From Streptomyces sp. Y2F8-2 (GTDB taxonomy: Bacteria; Actinomycetota; Actinomycetes; Streptomycetales; Streptomycetaceae), in the NCBI RefSeq assembly GCF_014905555.1, contig NZ_BNGS01000012.1, positions 186,001 to 250,000 on the forward strand: DNA of 64,000 nt. The letters run 5' to 3'. Every line of letters starts with the position of its first letter. The first letter of the stretch is position 1. Both the position numbers and the translations under genes were made by a program. Below the pieces are notes generated by a model. The model was not told the origin of the DNA. It saw only the letters and a program-made list of their open reading frames with translations, and made no database searches. Shown here piece after piece: positions 10,228 through 19,140 of this stretch.

Positions 10228-11235
10228 ATGACACCGACCCGCCAAGAGACCGTCCGCCTCACGCAGTTCGCCCATGGCGGCGGCTGCGCCTGCAAGATCC
10301 CGCCCGGAGAGCTGGAGGAGGTGGTCGCCGGGCTGACCGTGCCACCGCTCGCCGGGGGCGACACCCCACTGCTGGTCGGCCTCGCCACCGGCGACGACGC
10401 GGCCGTGGTCACCCACCGGGGGACGGCGATCGTCTGCACGGCCGACTTCTTCACCCCGGTCGTGGACGACCCCTACGACTGGGGGCGCATCGCCGCCGCC
10501 AACGCCCTGTCCGACGTGTACGCGATGGGCGGCCGGCCCGTGCTGGCCGTGAACCTGCTGGCCTGGCCGCGCGACCGGCTCCCGTTCGACCTGGCCCGCG
10601 AGGTGCTGCGCGGTGGACTGGACGTCGCCACCGAGGCGGGCTGCCACGTGGGCGGCGGGCACAGCGTGGACGACCCGGAACCGAAGTACGGCATGGCCGT
10701 CACCGGTGTCGCCGACCCCGAGCGGCTGCTGCGCAACGACGCCGGCCGGCCGGGACTGCCGCTGTCGCTGACCAAGCCCCTGGGCATCGGAGTGCTCAAC
10801 AACCGGCACAAGGCCACCGGCGAACGGTTCGAGCAGGCCGTCGCCACGATGGCCGCCCTCAACCGGGACGCATCCCGGGCCGCCCTCGCCGCCGGAGTCA
10901 CCTGTGCCACCGACGTCACCGGCTTCGGGTTCCTCGGGCATCTGCACAAGCTGGCCCGCGCCTCCGGCGTCACCGCCGTGGTCGACACCGCCGCCGTGCC
11001 CTACCTGGACGGCGCCCGGGAAGCCGTACGGGACGGTTACGTCAGCGGCGGCACCCGGCGCAACCTCGAATGGGTCGCCCCGCACACCGACTTCGGGGAC
11101 ACGGACGCCGACACCCGCCTGCTGCTGGCCGACGCGCAGACCTCCGGCGGCCTGCTCGTCGCCGGGGAGGTGCCCGGCGCGCCCGTGGTCGGGGAACTCG
11201 TGCCGCGCGGCTCGCACTCGGTGGTACTGAAGTGA
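10228..11235 (+). CDS. selD: Selenide, water dikinase (selenophosphate synthetase)
   Basis: Makes selenophosphate from selenide and ATP, the selenium donor for SelA. 335 aa, normal length. The N-terminal active-site loop is HGGGCACKI with Cys20, Cys22 and Lys23 aligned to Cys17, Cys19 and Lys20 of E. coli SelD, so this is the cysteine form, not a selenoprotein. The motif GDDAAV (ATP/Mg binding) is present. ATG at 10228 has GGAG at 10218-10221; a GTG at 10210 lies before that site. No room exists for an independent promoter downstream of selB except inside selC, so it may be expressed by readthrough from selAB. Convergent with fdhA, 16 bases apart. Confidence 0.96.
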   Translation: MTPTRQETVRLTQFAHGGGCACKIPPGELEEVVAGLTVPPLAGGDTPLLVGLATGDDAAVVTHRGTAIVCTADFFTPVVDDPYDWGRIAAANALSDVYAMGGRPVLAVNLLAWPRDRLPFDLAREVLRGGLDVATEAGCHVGGGHSVDDPEPKYGMAVTGVADPERLLRNDAGRPGLPLSLTKPLGIGVLNNRHKATGERFEQAVATMAALNRDASRAALAAGVTCATDVTGFGFLGHLHKLARASGVTAVVDTAAVPYLDGAREAVRDGYVSGGTRRNLEWVAPHTDFGDTDADTRLLLADAQTSGGLLVAGEVPGAPVVGELVPRGSHSVVLK

Positions 11236-11251
11236 GCTCCGCGACGGTGGT

Positions 11252-14200
11252 TCAGACCTCCGTACCGGTGTGGTCGTCGATACCGGCCCGGGCCCGGTAG
11301 GCGCGCACCAGCTCGACGGCCGCGGGACCCCTGGGACGGCGGCCGGGCCGGATGTCGACGGCGAACGCCTTCGTCTCCTGGATATGGGTGTTGGGGTCGA
11401 GGGACATGTGCACCAGCTCGTTGGCCGCGTCGCCCGTGGTGTAGCCGTTCGGCCCCCAGTGGTAGGGCAGACCGACCTGGTGCAGGGTGCGGCCGTGCAC
11501 GGTCAGCGGCGGCACCCGGTCGGTCACCAGCACCCGCGCCTCGATGACGTTCCGGGCGCTGACGATCGTCGCCCAACCGGTGTGCTCCAGGCCGCGCTCG
11601 GCGGCGAGTTCGGGTGACACCTCGCAGAAGAACTCCGGCTGCAACTCGGCCAGGTAGGGCTGCCAGCGGGACATGCCGCCCGCGGTGTGGTGCTCGGTGA
11701 GCCGGTATGTGGTGGCGACGTACGGGAACACCTCCGTGCCCGGCTCGTCGCCGCTGGGCTGGTAGCGGTTGTCCGGGTGCGTCGGCATCAACTGCCGCAC
11801 GGGATTGCGCTGCTGGGGGTACAGCAGGTTGGTGAAGGGCGAGTCCTGCGGCTCGTAGTGCGTGGGAAGCGGCCCGTCGGTGAGCCCGGAGGGCACGAAC
11901 AGCCAGGCCTTTCCGTCGGCCTGCATGATGAACGCGTCGGTGCCCGACAGCGCCTCGGCGCCCGTGGCGTCCGGCGGGGGCTGGTGATGAGGGGACTTGT
12001 TGTTCGCGAAGTCGGGGATGTCGTGACCCACCCACAGCGCCTTCTCCTCGTCCCACCACACCAGCGCCTTGCGCTCGCTCCACGGCTTGCCGTCCGGGTC
12101 GGCGGAGGCCCGGTTGTACAGGATGCGGCGGTTGGCCGGCCAGGCCCAGCCCCACTCGTTCGCCACCCAGTTCTGCTGCTTGCCCGGCTTGCGGCGGGCC
12201 GCCTGGTTCACACCGTCGGCGTAGACCCCGCAGTAGATCCAGCAGCCGCAGGCGGTGGAGCCGTCGTCGTTGAGTTGCTCGTAGGAGGCCAGGGGGTCGC
12301 CCTCGGCGTCGTAGCCGTTGATCTCCGCGAGGACCGCCTCCGCCTCGGGTTCGGCGTTGGCGCCCTTGGTGGGGTAGTCCCAGGTCAGGTCCAGCACGGG
12401 GCGGTCCATCCCGTCGGCCGACCCGGCGAGCTTCTCCCGGATGATGCGGCCGAGGTGGTAGGTGAACCACAGGTCGCTGCGCGCCTCGCCGGGCGGCTCT
12501 ACGGCCTGGTGGTGCCACTGCAGCAGGCGCTGGGTGTTGGTGAAGGTTCCGTCCTTCTCGGTGTGCGCGGCGGCGGGAAGGAAGAACACCTCGGTGCGGA
12601 TGTCCTCCGTGCGCAACTCGCCCGTCTCGATCTCGGGGCCGTCCTTCCACCAGGTGGCCGACTCGATGAGGGAGAAGTCGCGTACGACGAGCCAGTCGAG
12701 GTTGGCCATGCCGAGGCGCTGCATCTTGGAGTTCGCCGAGCCGACCGCCGGGTTCTCGCCCATCAGGAAGTAGCCCTTGCAGGTTCCCTCCAGCTGGGCC
12801 ATCACCGTCTCGTAGGTCGAGTGGGAGCCCGTCAGGCGCGGCAGGTAGTCGAAGCAGAAGTCGTTGTCGGGCGTCGCGGCGTCGCCCCAGTAGGCCTTGA
12901 GCAGGCTCACCAGGTACGAGCGCATGTTGCCCCAGTAGCCCTTGTGCGCCGCCTCCGCCTCGATGAAGGCGTCGAGGTCCTGGTTGTGGTGCGCGTGCGG
13001 CATCGGGATGTAGCCGGGCAGCAGATTGAACAGGGTGGGGATGTCGGTCGAACCCTGGATGGAGGCGTGTCCGCGCAGGGCGAGGATGCCTCCACCCGGA
13101 CGGCCGATGTTGCCGAGCAGGCTCTGCAGCACGGCGGCCGTGCGGATGTACTGCACACCCACGGTGTGCTGTGTCCAGCCGACCGCGTAGGCGAAGGCGG
13201 TGGTCCGCTCGCGTCCGGAGTTCTCCGTCACCAGTTCGCACACCTGGCGGAACAGGTCCTGCGGCACCCCGCAGATCCGCTCCACCATCTCCGGTGTGTA
13301 GCGGGCATAGTGGCGCTTGAGCACCTGGAAGACACAGCGCGGGTGGGTCAGTGTCTCGTCGCGTTCGGGCTCGCCCTCCGGGATCGCGGCGCCGCCCGCA
13401 CCGTGGGCCTCACCGCGCGCCGCCTCCGACACCGAGCGGCCGCCACGGGTGCGCTTCTCGTACTCCTGGTCGCGCTCGCCGGAGGCCGCCTGGATCTCCG
13501 TGCCCTCGTACTGCCAGCTGCTGTTGTCGTAGCTGCGGCTGTCGGCGTCCAGACCCGAGAAGACGCCGTCGAGGTCCTCGGTGTCCCGGAAGTCCTCCCG
13601 CAGCACCACCGGCGCGTTGGTGTACGCCACGATGTAGTCGCGGAAGTACTTCTCGTTGCTCAGGACGTAGTTGACGATCCCGCCGAGGAAGGCGATGTCC
13701 GAGCCCGCGCGCAGCGGCACATGGAGGTCGGCCAGCGCGCTGGTGCGGGTGAACCGCGGGTCGACGTGGATCACCTTCGCCCCGCGGGCCTTGGCCTCCA
13801 TCACCCACTGGAACCCGACCGGATGGCACTCGGCCATGTTCGAGCCCTGGATGACGATGCAGTCGGAGTTCTGCAGGTCCTGCTGGAAGGTGGTCGCGCC
13901 GCCGCGGCCGAACGAGGTTCCCAGACCGGGAACGGTGGAGGAGTGTCAAACACGCGCCTGGTTCTCGATCTGAATCGCTCCCAGGGCGGTGAACAGCTTC
14001 TTGATCAGGTAGTTCTCTTCATTGTCGAGGGTCGCCCCGCCGAGGCTCGCGATGCCGAGCGTGCGCCGGGTGCGGGTCCCGTCGACCTCCCACTGCCAGC
14101 CGGCCCGGCGCGCCGCGATCACCCGGTCGGCGATCATGTCCATCGCCGTGTCGAGGTCGAGACGTTCCCAGTCGGTGCCGTAGGGGCGCCGGTACAGGAC

Positions 14201-14512
14201 GTGGTGCTCGCGCGCGTCGCCGGTGGTCAGCTGGAGGCTCGCCGCGCCCTTGGGGCACAGACGGCCGCGGGAGATGGGGGAGTCGGGGTCGCCCTCGATC
14301 TGCGTGACCCGCTCGTCCTCGACGTAGACGTTCTGGCCGCAGCCCACGGCGCAGTACGGGCACACCGACTTGACCACCCGGTCGGCGGTGGCGACCCGGG
14401 GCGTGAGCCGCGCGCTGGTCCCGCTCTTGGCCGCGGCCCCGCGGCCCAGCGGGTCGGTTCCCTTGAGCTGGCGGTAGACCGGCCAGGAGTCGATCCATGT
14501 GCGCACGCCCAT
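11252..14512 (-). CDS. fdhA: Formate dehydrogenase catalytic (alpha) subunit, selenocysteine-containing
   Basis: Molybdopterin/selenocysteine oxidoreductase of 1086 aa that oxidises formate to CO2. The reading frame is interrupted by TGA at 13946-13948 but continues in frame with strong homology on both sides: before it IENQARV, after it HSSTVPGLGTSFGRGG, matching the Sec site of E. coli FdnG/FdhF (RVUHGPTV). Hence Sec is residue 189, not a stop. A [4Fe-4S] site is formed by Cys51, 54, 58 and 86. No twin-arginine signal is evident at the N-terminus (MGVRTWIDSWPVYRQL), so the active site may be cytoplasmic. GGGAGGAG lies just upstream of ATG 14512. A bacterial SECIS hairpin sits right after the UGA. 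Automated annotation would split this gene in two. Confidence 0.96.
13911..13948 (-). promoter_or_regulatory. Bacterial SECIS element of fdhA
   Basis: Starting at the UGA (13948-13946), 18 nt separate the codon from an apical loop GGUCU (13927-13923) closed by a perfect 6-bp stem, GUUCCC (13933-13928) with GGGAAC (13922-13917). Loop sequence and UGA-to-loop spacing are the same as in the E. coli fdhF SECIS, which SelB binds. The lower stem cannot be paired convincingly by hand. Confidence 0.88.
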
Positions 14513-14517
14513 GTCTG

Positions 14518-15333
14518 CTACTCCTCCCGCTCGGTTCCTCGTCGTGCGGCCTCCCAGGCACGTACAACGCCGGACCCCAGACGTTCCCGGTCCTCCTGCG
14601 GCAGATTCTCGCGCAGGAGGGCGAACACGGCATCCTCGAACGCCACGTGCCGGCGCAGTCGGTCCACGAGTTGCTCGACCAGTTCGTCGAACTCCTCGGT
14701 GTCGGGGGAGGCCTCGCTCAGGGCCGCGAGGGTGCCGGCACCCTCCCGCTCCTGCCGTAGTCCCTGGTCCGCCAGATGGTCCCCGTCCTCGAGCACGTCC
14801 CGTACGGCCGGCCAGAGGCGGCGCTGCTCGGCCGGCTCATGACTCTGCAACGCCTCGGTGATCAGGCCGACGAGGGATCCCCTGCGCGACCGCTGGGACT
14901 TCGAGCCGCCCTTCTTGGCGCCCGGCAGAGCCTGCACCTGCTTCAGCAGGGCCGTCACCCGGTCGTGGTCGCGCGTCAGCACCGTGGTCAGCTCGTGCAC
15001 CTCACCGGGGGCCCGCTCGCCCTCCGGGCGGAGATCCCACTGCTCGGCGGCCCGCCGCATCTGGCTGTCCGCAGCGGCGCGGTGCTTGACCCACCGGCGC
15101 ACCGCGTCCTTGCCGGTGGGGTTCTCGGACGGCGGGTCGGACAGGTGCTGGGTGGACTCCCGGGGCATGCCGGGACGGTGCTGCTCCGCGGTGGTGAGGG
15201 AGTCGCCGCCGTCCGCGGGCAGCCCCGTCGCGATCAGGAAGGCCTGCCCCGCGGGTATGCCGAGCCGCCGGCCGGCCTCCGCGTAGTCGAGGCCGGCCGA
15301 GAGCAGGTCCACCACCTGGCTCCGGGTGGGCAT
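14518..15333 (-). CDS. Hemerythrin HHE domain protein in the fdh operon
   Basis: 271-aa protein. The N-terminal about 100 residues are of unknown fold (begins MPTRSQVVDLLSAGLDY), followed by a four-helix hemerythrin-like domain. Candidate di-iron ligands are seen in LTRDHDR, LQSHEPAE and RRHVAFEDAVF. Such proteins bind O2, NO or iron. ATG 15333 is 9 bases after GAAGGAG; the ATG at 15342 touches that site and is less likely. Its stop lies 5 bases before fdhA, so the two are translated together. Lying between the membrane subunit and an O2-sensitive Sec enzyme, a protective or sensing role for FdhA is a reasonable inference. Confidence 0.85.
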   Translation of the reverse strand: MPTRSQVVDLLSAGLDYAEAGRRLGIPAGQAFLIATGLPADGGDSLTTAEQHRPGMPRESTQHLSDPPSENPTGKDAVRRWVKHRAAADSQMRRAAEQWDLRPEGERAPGEVHELTTVLTRDHDRVTALLKQVQALPGAKKGGSKSQRSRRGSLVGLITEALQSHEPAEQRRLWPAVRDVLEDGDHLADQGLRQEREGAGTLAALSEASPDTEEFDELVEQLVDRLRRHVAFEDAVFALLRENLPQEDRERLGSGVVRAWEAARRGTEREE

Positions 15334-15418
15334 GACGTCCATCTCCTTCCGGCCCGGCTGGTCCTGGGTACCCGCCGCGCGGCCGGCGAAACGGCCGCAT
15401 TGCCGTGGCGCCGGACCG

Positions 15419-16438
15419 TCAGCGACCGCGGGCGTCCAGCCGTTCCCGTTGCGGTACGACCGTGTACTTGGGGTCCTCGGCGGACACCACCCCGGCGTGG
15501 AACACGGCGAACCGCAGGGCCGCCGAGCCGGCCAGCAGTGCCGCGCCGGCCGCCGCCGGCAGACGGCGGTCCGGACGCCGGCCCGCGAGGGCCGCCAGCG
15601 CGGCGCCGCCCGCCGTGAGCGCCTCCGCGGCGCGCAGCAGCGTACGGGGCCTGCCCTGCTCGTACGGTTCCGCCGCCAGGCCCATGCGCCGCTGCATCAG
15701 CCGGAAGGCGCCCAGCTCCAGGGCGGCACCCAGCACCGCCATACGGCGCGCGGGCCCCGCCTGCGCCGCCGGGGCGCCGACCAGGCCCAGTCCGGCCGCC
15801 GCGCTCGCGGCGGACCCCGCGAACACGAACGGCATCTCGCGGTAGCCCTCGTGCCAGGTGGGCACCGCCGTGTCGGAGATCAGCACGGCGGTGTAGGTGG
15901 CGACCGCCGGTCCCAGGACGGCCGCGCCCGCCGTGGCGGCGGCCCCGGCCATGCGGTAGCGGCCCGCCACGTCGGCGGCAGCGGCGGCCACCGTCAGCGG
16001 CGCGTAACCGGCGAGCAGCCAGGAGCCGACGCTCATCGGTGAGGTCGGCTTGAGGACGCGGAGCATGTTGACGAAGCGGGCCGGGCGCCCCAGGTCGTGC
16101 ACGAGCGCGGCCAGCGAGAGCGAGACCGCGCTCGCGGCGCCCAGCTTCGCGGTACGGGCCAGTACGGGCCGCCCGGTGGCCTGGCCCCCGGCGGCGAGAA
16201 GCGACGACGCACCCGCGAGGCCGCCGAGGTAGAGGTAGCCCGCGATGTCGAGGGGCTTCCAGACCGGCTTGTTGAGGATCGGTTTGCCGTAGTACGAGGA
16301 GAACCGCGCCTCGGGCACCATGGACCGCTCGCCGCGTCCGCGGCGTCGCCGTCGGCGTCCGGTGTGCGCGCCGGTGAGGGCCTCGCGTCCGGGGCGGGCC
16401 CCCTCCACGCCGTCGCGGGTGACGTCAGAGCCGGTCAT
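15419..16438 (-). CDS. NrfD/PsrC-family membrane subunit of formate dehydrogenase
   Basis: 339-aa polytopic membrane protein with about eight to nine helices after a 60-residue basic N-terminus (YYGKPILNKPVWKPLDIAGYLYLGGLAGASSLL). This arrangement and the VHDLGRPARFVNMLRVLKPTSPMSVGSW block are characteristic of the NrfD/PsrC quinone-reacting family. It should anchor the iron-sulfur subunit and pass electrons from formate to menaquinone. The ATG at 16438 overlaps the fdhB stop by 4 bases (ATGA). A gap of 85 bases separates it from the hemerythrin gene. This is not the di-heme cytochrome b (FdnI) type of gamma subunit. Confidence 0.88.
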   Translation of the reverse strand: MTGSDVTRDGVEGARPGREALTGAHTGRRRRRRGRGERSMVPEARFSSYYGKPILNKPVWKPLDIAGYLYLGGLAGASSLLAAGGQATGRPVLARTAKLGAASAVSLSLAALVHDLGRPARFVNMLRVLKPTSPMSVGSWLLAGYAPLTVAAAAADVAGRYRMAGAAATAGAAVLGPAVATYTAVLISDTAVPTWHEGYREMPFVFAGSAASAAAGLGLVGAPAAQAGPARRMAVLGAALELGAFRLMQRRMGLAAEPYEQGRPRTLLRAAEALTAGGAALAALAGRRPDRRLPAAAGAALLAGSAALRFAVFHAGVVSAEDPKYTVVPQRERLDARGR

Positions 16439-17481
16439 CGCGGCCTCCTGGCGAAGCTGACGGCGGCCAGCGCCGCGAGCGATGCGGCGGCCGCCGCGGC
16501 GTGCCGCCACATCGAGGGCAGGTCCCGGGTGGTGACGACCGGGTCGGGCGGCAGACCGTAGACCTCCGGCTCGTCCAGCAGCAGGAAGAACGCGCCGTCG
16601 CCGCCGACACCGTCCTCGGGGTTCTCGCCGTACAGCCGGGCATCGGTGACGCCGGCGGCGTGGAGCCGGGCGACCCGGGCGGCGGCGCGTTCGCGCAGCT
16701 CGTCGAGCGGGCCGAACTGGATGGAGTCGGTGGGGCAGGACTTGGCGCACGCCGGTTCCATCCCGACGCCGAGCCGGTCGTAGCACAGGGTGCACTTCCA
16801 CACCCGCCCGTCGTGGGGACGCTGGTCGATGACGCCGTACGGGCAGGCGGGCACGCAGTACCCGCAGCCGTTGCAGATGTCCTCCTGGACCACCACCGTG
16901 CCGAACTCCGTCCGGAACAGCGAGCCGGTCGGGCACACGTCGAGACAGGCGGCGTGCGTGCAGTGCTTGCAGACGTCCGAGGACATCAGCCAGCGGAGCT
17001 CGGTGCGTCCGTCCGGGGACACGGGCGAGATCTCCCCGGCGGGTGCGTCGGCGGGTGCGGAGCCGGGCGTGGGGGCCGTGGCTCCCGGGCCCGGGGAGGA
17101 GGCGGAGGTGCCGAGGCTCCGGGCGGCGTCGAAGACGTCCACGGCCTGGTGACCGGCACCGGGCTCCTGACCGCCCAGCGGTTTGCGCTGCTCGATGAAC
17201 GCCACGTGGCGCCAGGTGTCCGCGCCCAGCCCCTGGGTGTTGTCGTAGGACATGCCGGTCAGTTCCAGGCCGTCCTCGGGTACGGAGTTCCACTCCTTGC
17301 ACGCCACCTCGCACGCCTTGCAGCCGATGCACACGGAGGTGTCCGTGAAGAAACCCATGCGCGGCGGGGCGTTGGTGTACCCGGCCGCCTTCGCCACGTC
17401 GGGTTGCGGACCGAAGAGCAGGTTGGCGCGCACCGCCTCCTCGCCTGCCCCGCCTGCCGCCGCGGCGCTGTCACGCGTCAT
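16435..17481 (-). CDS. fdhB: Formate dehydrogenase iron-sulfur (beta) subunit
   Basis: 348 aa, electron-transfer subunit with four ferredoxin-like cysteine sets: Cys51-54-57-61 (CIGCKACEVAC), then VCKHCTHAACLDVCP, CNGCGYCVPACP and CTLCYDRLGVGMEPACAKSCP, enough for four [4Fe-4S] clusters. A Pro/Gly/Ala-rich insert (about 115-155) is unusual. The C-terminus has one hydrophobic helix (HAAAAAASLAALAAVSFA), as in FdnH/FdoH. First gene of the operon; the ATG at 17481 has an excellent TAGGAGGTC site. The inverted repeat at 17555-17597 is in its upstream region. Confidence 0.93.
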   Translation of the reverse strand: MTRDSAAAAGGAGEEAVRANLLFGPQPDVAKAAGYTNAPPRMGFFTDTSVCIGCKACEVACKEWNSVPEDGLELTGMSYDNTQGLGADTWRHVAFIEQRKPLGGQEPGAGHQAVDVFDAARSLGTSASSPGPGATAPTPGSAPADAPAGEISPVSPDGRTELRWLMSSDVCKHCTHAACLDVCPTGSLFRTEFGTVVVQEDICNGCGYCVPACPYGVIDQRPHDGRVWKCTLCYDRLGVGMEPACAKSCPTDSIQFGPLDELRERAAARVARLHAAGVTDARLYGENPEDGVGGDGAFFLLLDEPEVYGLPPDPVVTTRDLPSMWRHAAAAAASLAALAAVSFARRPR

Positions 17482-17554
17482 GCCCCGACCTCCTAGGCCC
17501 TGTGGTCATCGGCACCCGTCGACTCGGCGCTCACTCGCTGTTCGAGCCTGGCAC

Positions 17555-17597
17555 GAGTCCCCCGGGCGCGCTCGCTGGAAACGCTCTCGGGGGACTC
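17555..17597. promoter_or_regulatory. Inverted repeat upstream of the fdh operon
   Basis: Perfect 10-bp arms, GAGTCCCCCG at 17555-17564 and CGGGGGACTC at 17588-17597, with a 23-bp spacer. It lies 74 bp upstream of fdhB and 56 bp upstream of the MarR remnant. It could be a regulator site controlling the divergent region, or a hairpin in a leader RNA. No matching consensus is recognised. Confidence 0.4.
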
Positions 17598-17652
17598 CGT
17601 TCAGGCGGCGTCGCGTGGGTGGGTGGCGGCTGCCGCCCGGTAGAAGGGGCGT

Positions 17653-17862
17653 ATGCCGCAGCGTGAGAGCTCCGGGCGGGCCGTGGACGACGTCGATGCG
17701 GTGACCCGCGCCGTCATGACCGCGTCCCGGCTGCTGATGGGAATCGCCGCCCGTTCGCTCGCGCAGGTCGAGGAGCCGGTGACCCTGCCGCAGTTCCGGA
17801 TGCTGGTGGTAGAGCCGTCGGCACCCGCGGAGGACGAGAGGGAGCCGCACTCGCTCGCCTGA
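17653..17862 (+). pseudogene. Truncated MarR-family regulator remnant
   Basis: The 69-aa frame contains DAVTRAVMTASRLLMGIAARSLAQVEEPVTLPQFRMLVV, which is the usual N-terminal dimerisation helix and the start of the winged-helix domain of Streptomyces MarR-type regulators. The DNA-binding helix and wing that should follow are absent: after residue 53 the frame reads an acidic tail and stops. Normal relatives are about 150 aa. I see no continuation in another frame before the convergent DUF4142 gene 34 bases on, so the 3' part has been deleted. It is divergent from fdhB, the usual position for a local regulator. Confidence 0.65.
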
Positions 17863-17896
17863 CGGCCCGATCCCCCCGGCGCCGCGTGGGCGGAGG

Positions 17897-18637
17897 TCAG
17901 TTGGCCGACGGGCTGGGCGTGGGGGAGGCCGTGTTGATGTTCAGGTCCGGGCGCGGAGTGAGGACGACCATCGGCTCTCCGGGCTGGGGCGGCGGAGGGG
18001 TGAGCTGGTCCTTGGGGAGCTTGGGCGGGGTGGTCTGCTGGAAGTTGGCCTGGTCGAAGTTGACCGTGCCCGTCTTCTCCATCATGGTCAGGTGGTCCAG
18101 GACGGTGTCGTTGGCCAGGTCGGCGAGCTGACGCACCAGCGTGTTCTTGGTGGTGGCACGGATCTTGGCGATCACAGGGAAGATCTGGCCGTGGGTCACA
18201 CGCATGATGTTCGCGGCGGTGGAGTCGAACTCCTTGCCGTTGGCCGCATCCGCGGTCGCCACGAACTGCTGCTGTTGCGGCGTCGCCCGGTTGGGCAGGG
18301 TGATGCCCAGTTCCGGGGCGATCTTGCGGCACATCTCGTCGAGTCCGGCGTGCCCGACGATCAGGTGCTTGCCGGCTTCCCGCATCTCCGGCGACGAGCC
18401 CTTCCTCAACGAGATCTCGCCCAGGGGGTACTCCCACAGCCCCGCGGAACGCACCTTGACCACGAAGTCGCGGTCGGCCTCGGTCAGTGGGCCGTACTGG
18501 GTGTTGGCGATGATCCGGTCCGGAGAGCTGGACGTGGTCTGGACCCCGAGCATCGCGGGGTAGGCGAGAGCGGTGAGAGTCAGGCCCAGCGCCCCGGCCA
18601 CGAAGAGGGTTCCTGCGATGTTGCGGGATATGGGCAT
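17897..18637 (-). CDS. Secreted DUF4142 domain protein
   Basis: 246 aa. An N-terminal hydrophobic segment (GTLFVAGALGLTLTALAYPAM) acts as a signal or anchor. The DUF4142 helical domain follows (TEADRDFVVKVRSAGLWEYPLGEISLRKG, then VGHAGLDEMC), and the tail is rich in Pro and Thr. DUF4142 resembles a ferritin-like helical bundle; its function is not established. ATG 18637 is preceded by GGAGGC; an in-frame ATG at 18694 would bury the signal. It stands as a single gene, convergent with the MarR remnant. Confidence 0.85.
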   Translation of the reverse strand: MPISRNIAGTLFVAGALGLTLTALAYPAMLGVQTTSSSPDRIIANTQYGPLTEADRDFVVKVRSAGLWEYPLGEISLRKGSSPEMREAGKHLIVGHAGLDEMCRKIAPELGITLPNRATPQQQQFVATADAANGKEFDSTAANIMRVTHGQIFPVIAKIRATTKNTLVRQLADLANDTVLDHLTMMEKTGTVNFDQANFQQTTPPKLPKDQLTPPPPQPGEPMVVLTPRPDLNINTASPTPSPSAN

Positions 18638-18724
18638 GCTGCCTCCATGCACGAGCGGCTTGTACAGCAGGAGGTACGTAGGCGCCAGCCGCATCGATCA
18701 TTGCTTTGGGAAAAACTTGTTCAC

Positions 18725-18750
18725 CCCCCTGTGTCGTGCGTCACAGGGGG
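18725..18750 (-). terminator. Intrinsic terminator after the ctaD copy 1 operon
   Basis: Perfect 9-bp stem, CCCCCTGTG at 18725-18733 with CACAGGGGG at 18742-18750, and an 8-nt loop. Read leftward it lies 19 bases after the stop of the 123-aa gene, and a GTTTTT run follows shortly downstream. Confidence 0.6.
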
Positions 18751-18768
18751 AGGGGGCGGGAGATGTGC

Positions 18769-19140
18769 TCACCGTGTCAGGGGGCACAGGGCCGTGATCA
18801 GGCCTGTGATGCCGAGGAGCGCGCAGGCGCACGCCGCATGGGCCTTGAACAGAGCGCGCCGCAGTGCGGTGTAGCGGGCCTCGTACTCGTCCCGCAGCTC
18901 CCGGGCGCGCCGGGCGATGGTGGCCAGCGTCTGACGGGTGATGTCGAGACGCTGGCTGACGTAGTGGCCTACCAGGTCCTCGGCCTGTGCGGTCGTCAGC
19001 CAGGGGAGCCGGGCGCACAGGGCCTCGGCTTCGCGGTGCGCCCTGTCGTACTCGGCGTGGGCGAGCAGGTAACCCTCGACTTCGGCGGCGAGCGCGGGGC
19101 CCTCGGCGTGCGGTGCCCTGTCGTCCGGTGCCGCGCTCAC
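18769..19140 (-). CDS. Hypothetical protein coupled to cytochrome oxidase subunit I
   Basis: 123 aa. Mostly a charged, probably helical region (HAEYDRAHREAEALCARLPWL, then ISQ-type segment with ITRQTLATIARRARELRDEY) followed by a single hydrophobic C-terminal helix (AACACALLGITGLITALCPL), which predicts a tail-anchored membrane protein. The GTG start overlaps the ctaD stop by 4 bases (GTGA), so the two are translationally coupled, suggesting an oxidase-associated role. I do not recognise a family. Confidence 0.7.
   Translation of the reverse strand: MSAAPDDRAPHAEGPALAAEVEGYLLAHAEYDRAHREAEALCARLPWLTTAQAEDLVGHYVSQRLDITRQTLATIARRARELRDEYEARYTALRRALFKAHAACACALLGITGLITALCPLTR

Noticed and set aside
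13946..13948. fdhA as a pseudogene broken by a nonsense codon
   Set aside because: TGA is exactly at the Sec position, followed by a SECIS hairpin, and the whole sel pathway is next door.
11687..14842. A 1051-codon plus-strand frame opposite fdhA
   Set aside because: Antisense of fdhA with Val/Gly/Arg-rich composition and no recognisable motif.
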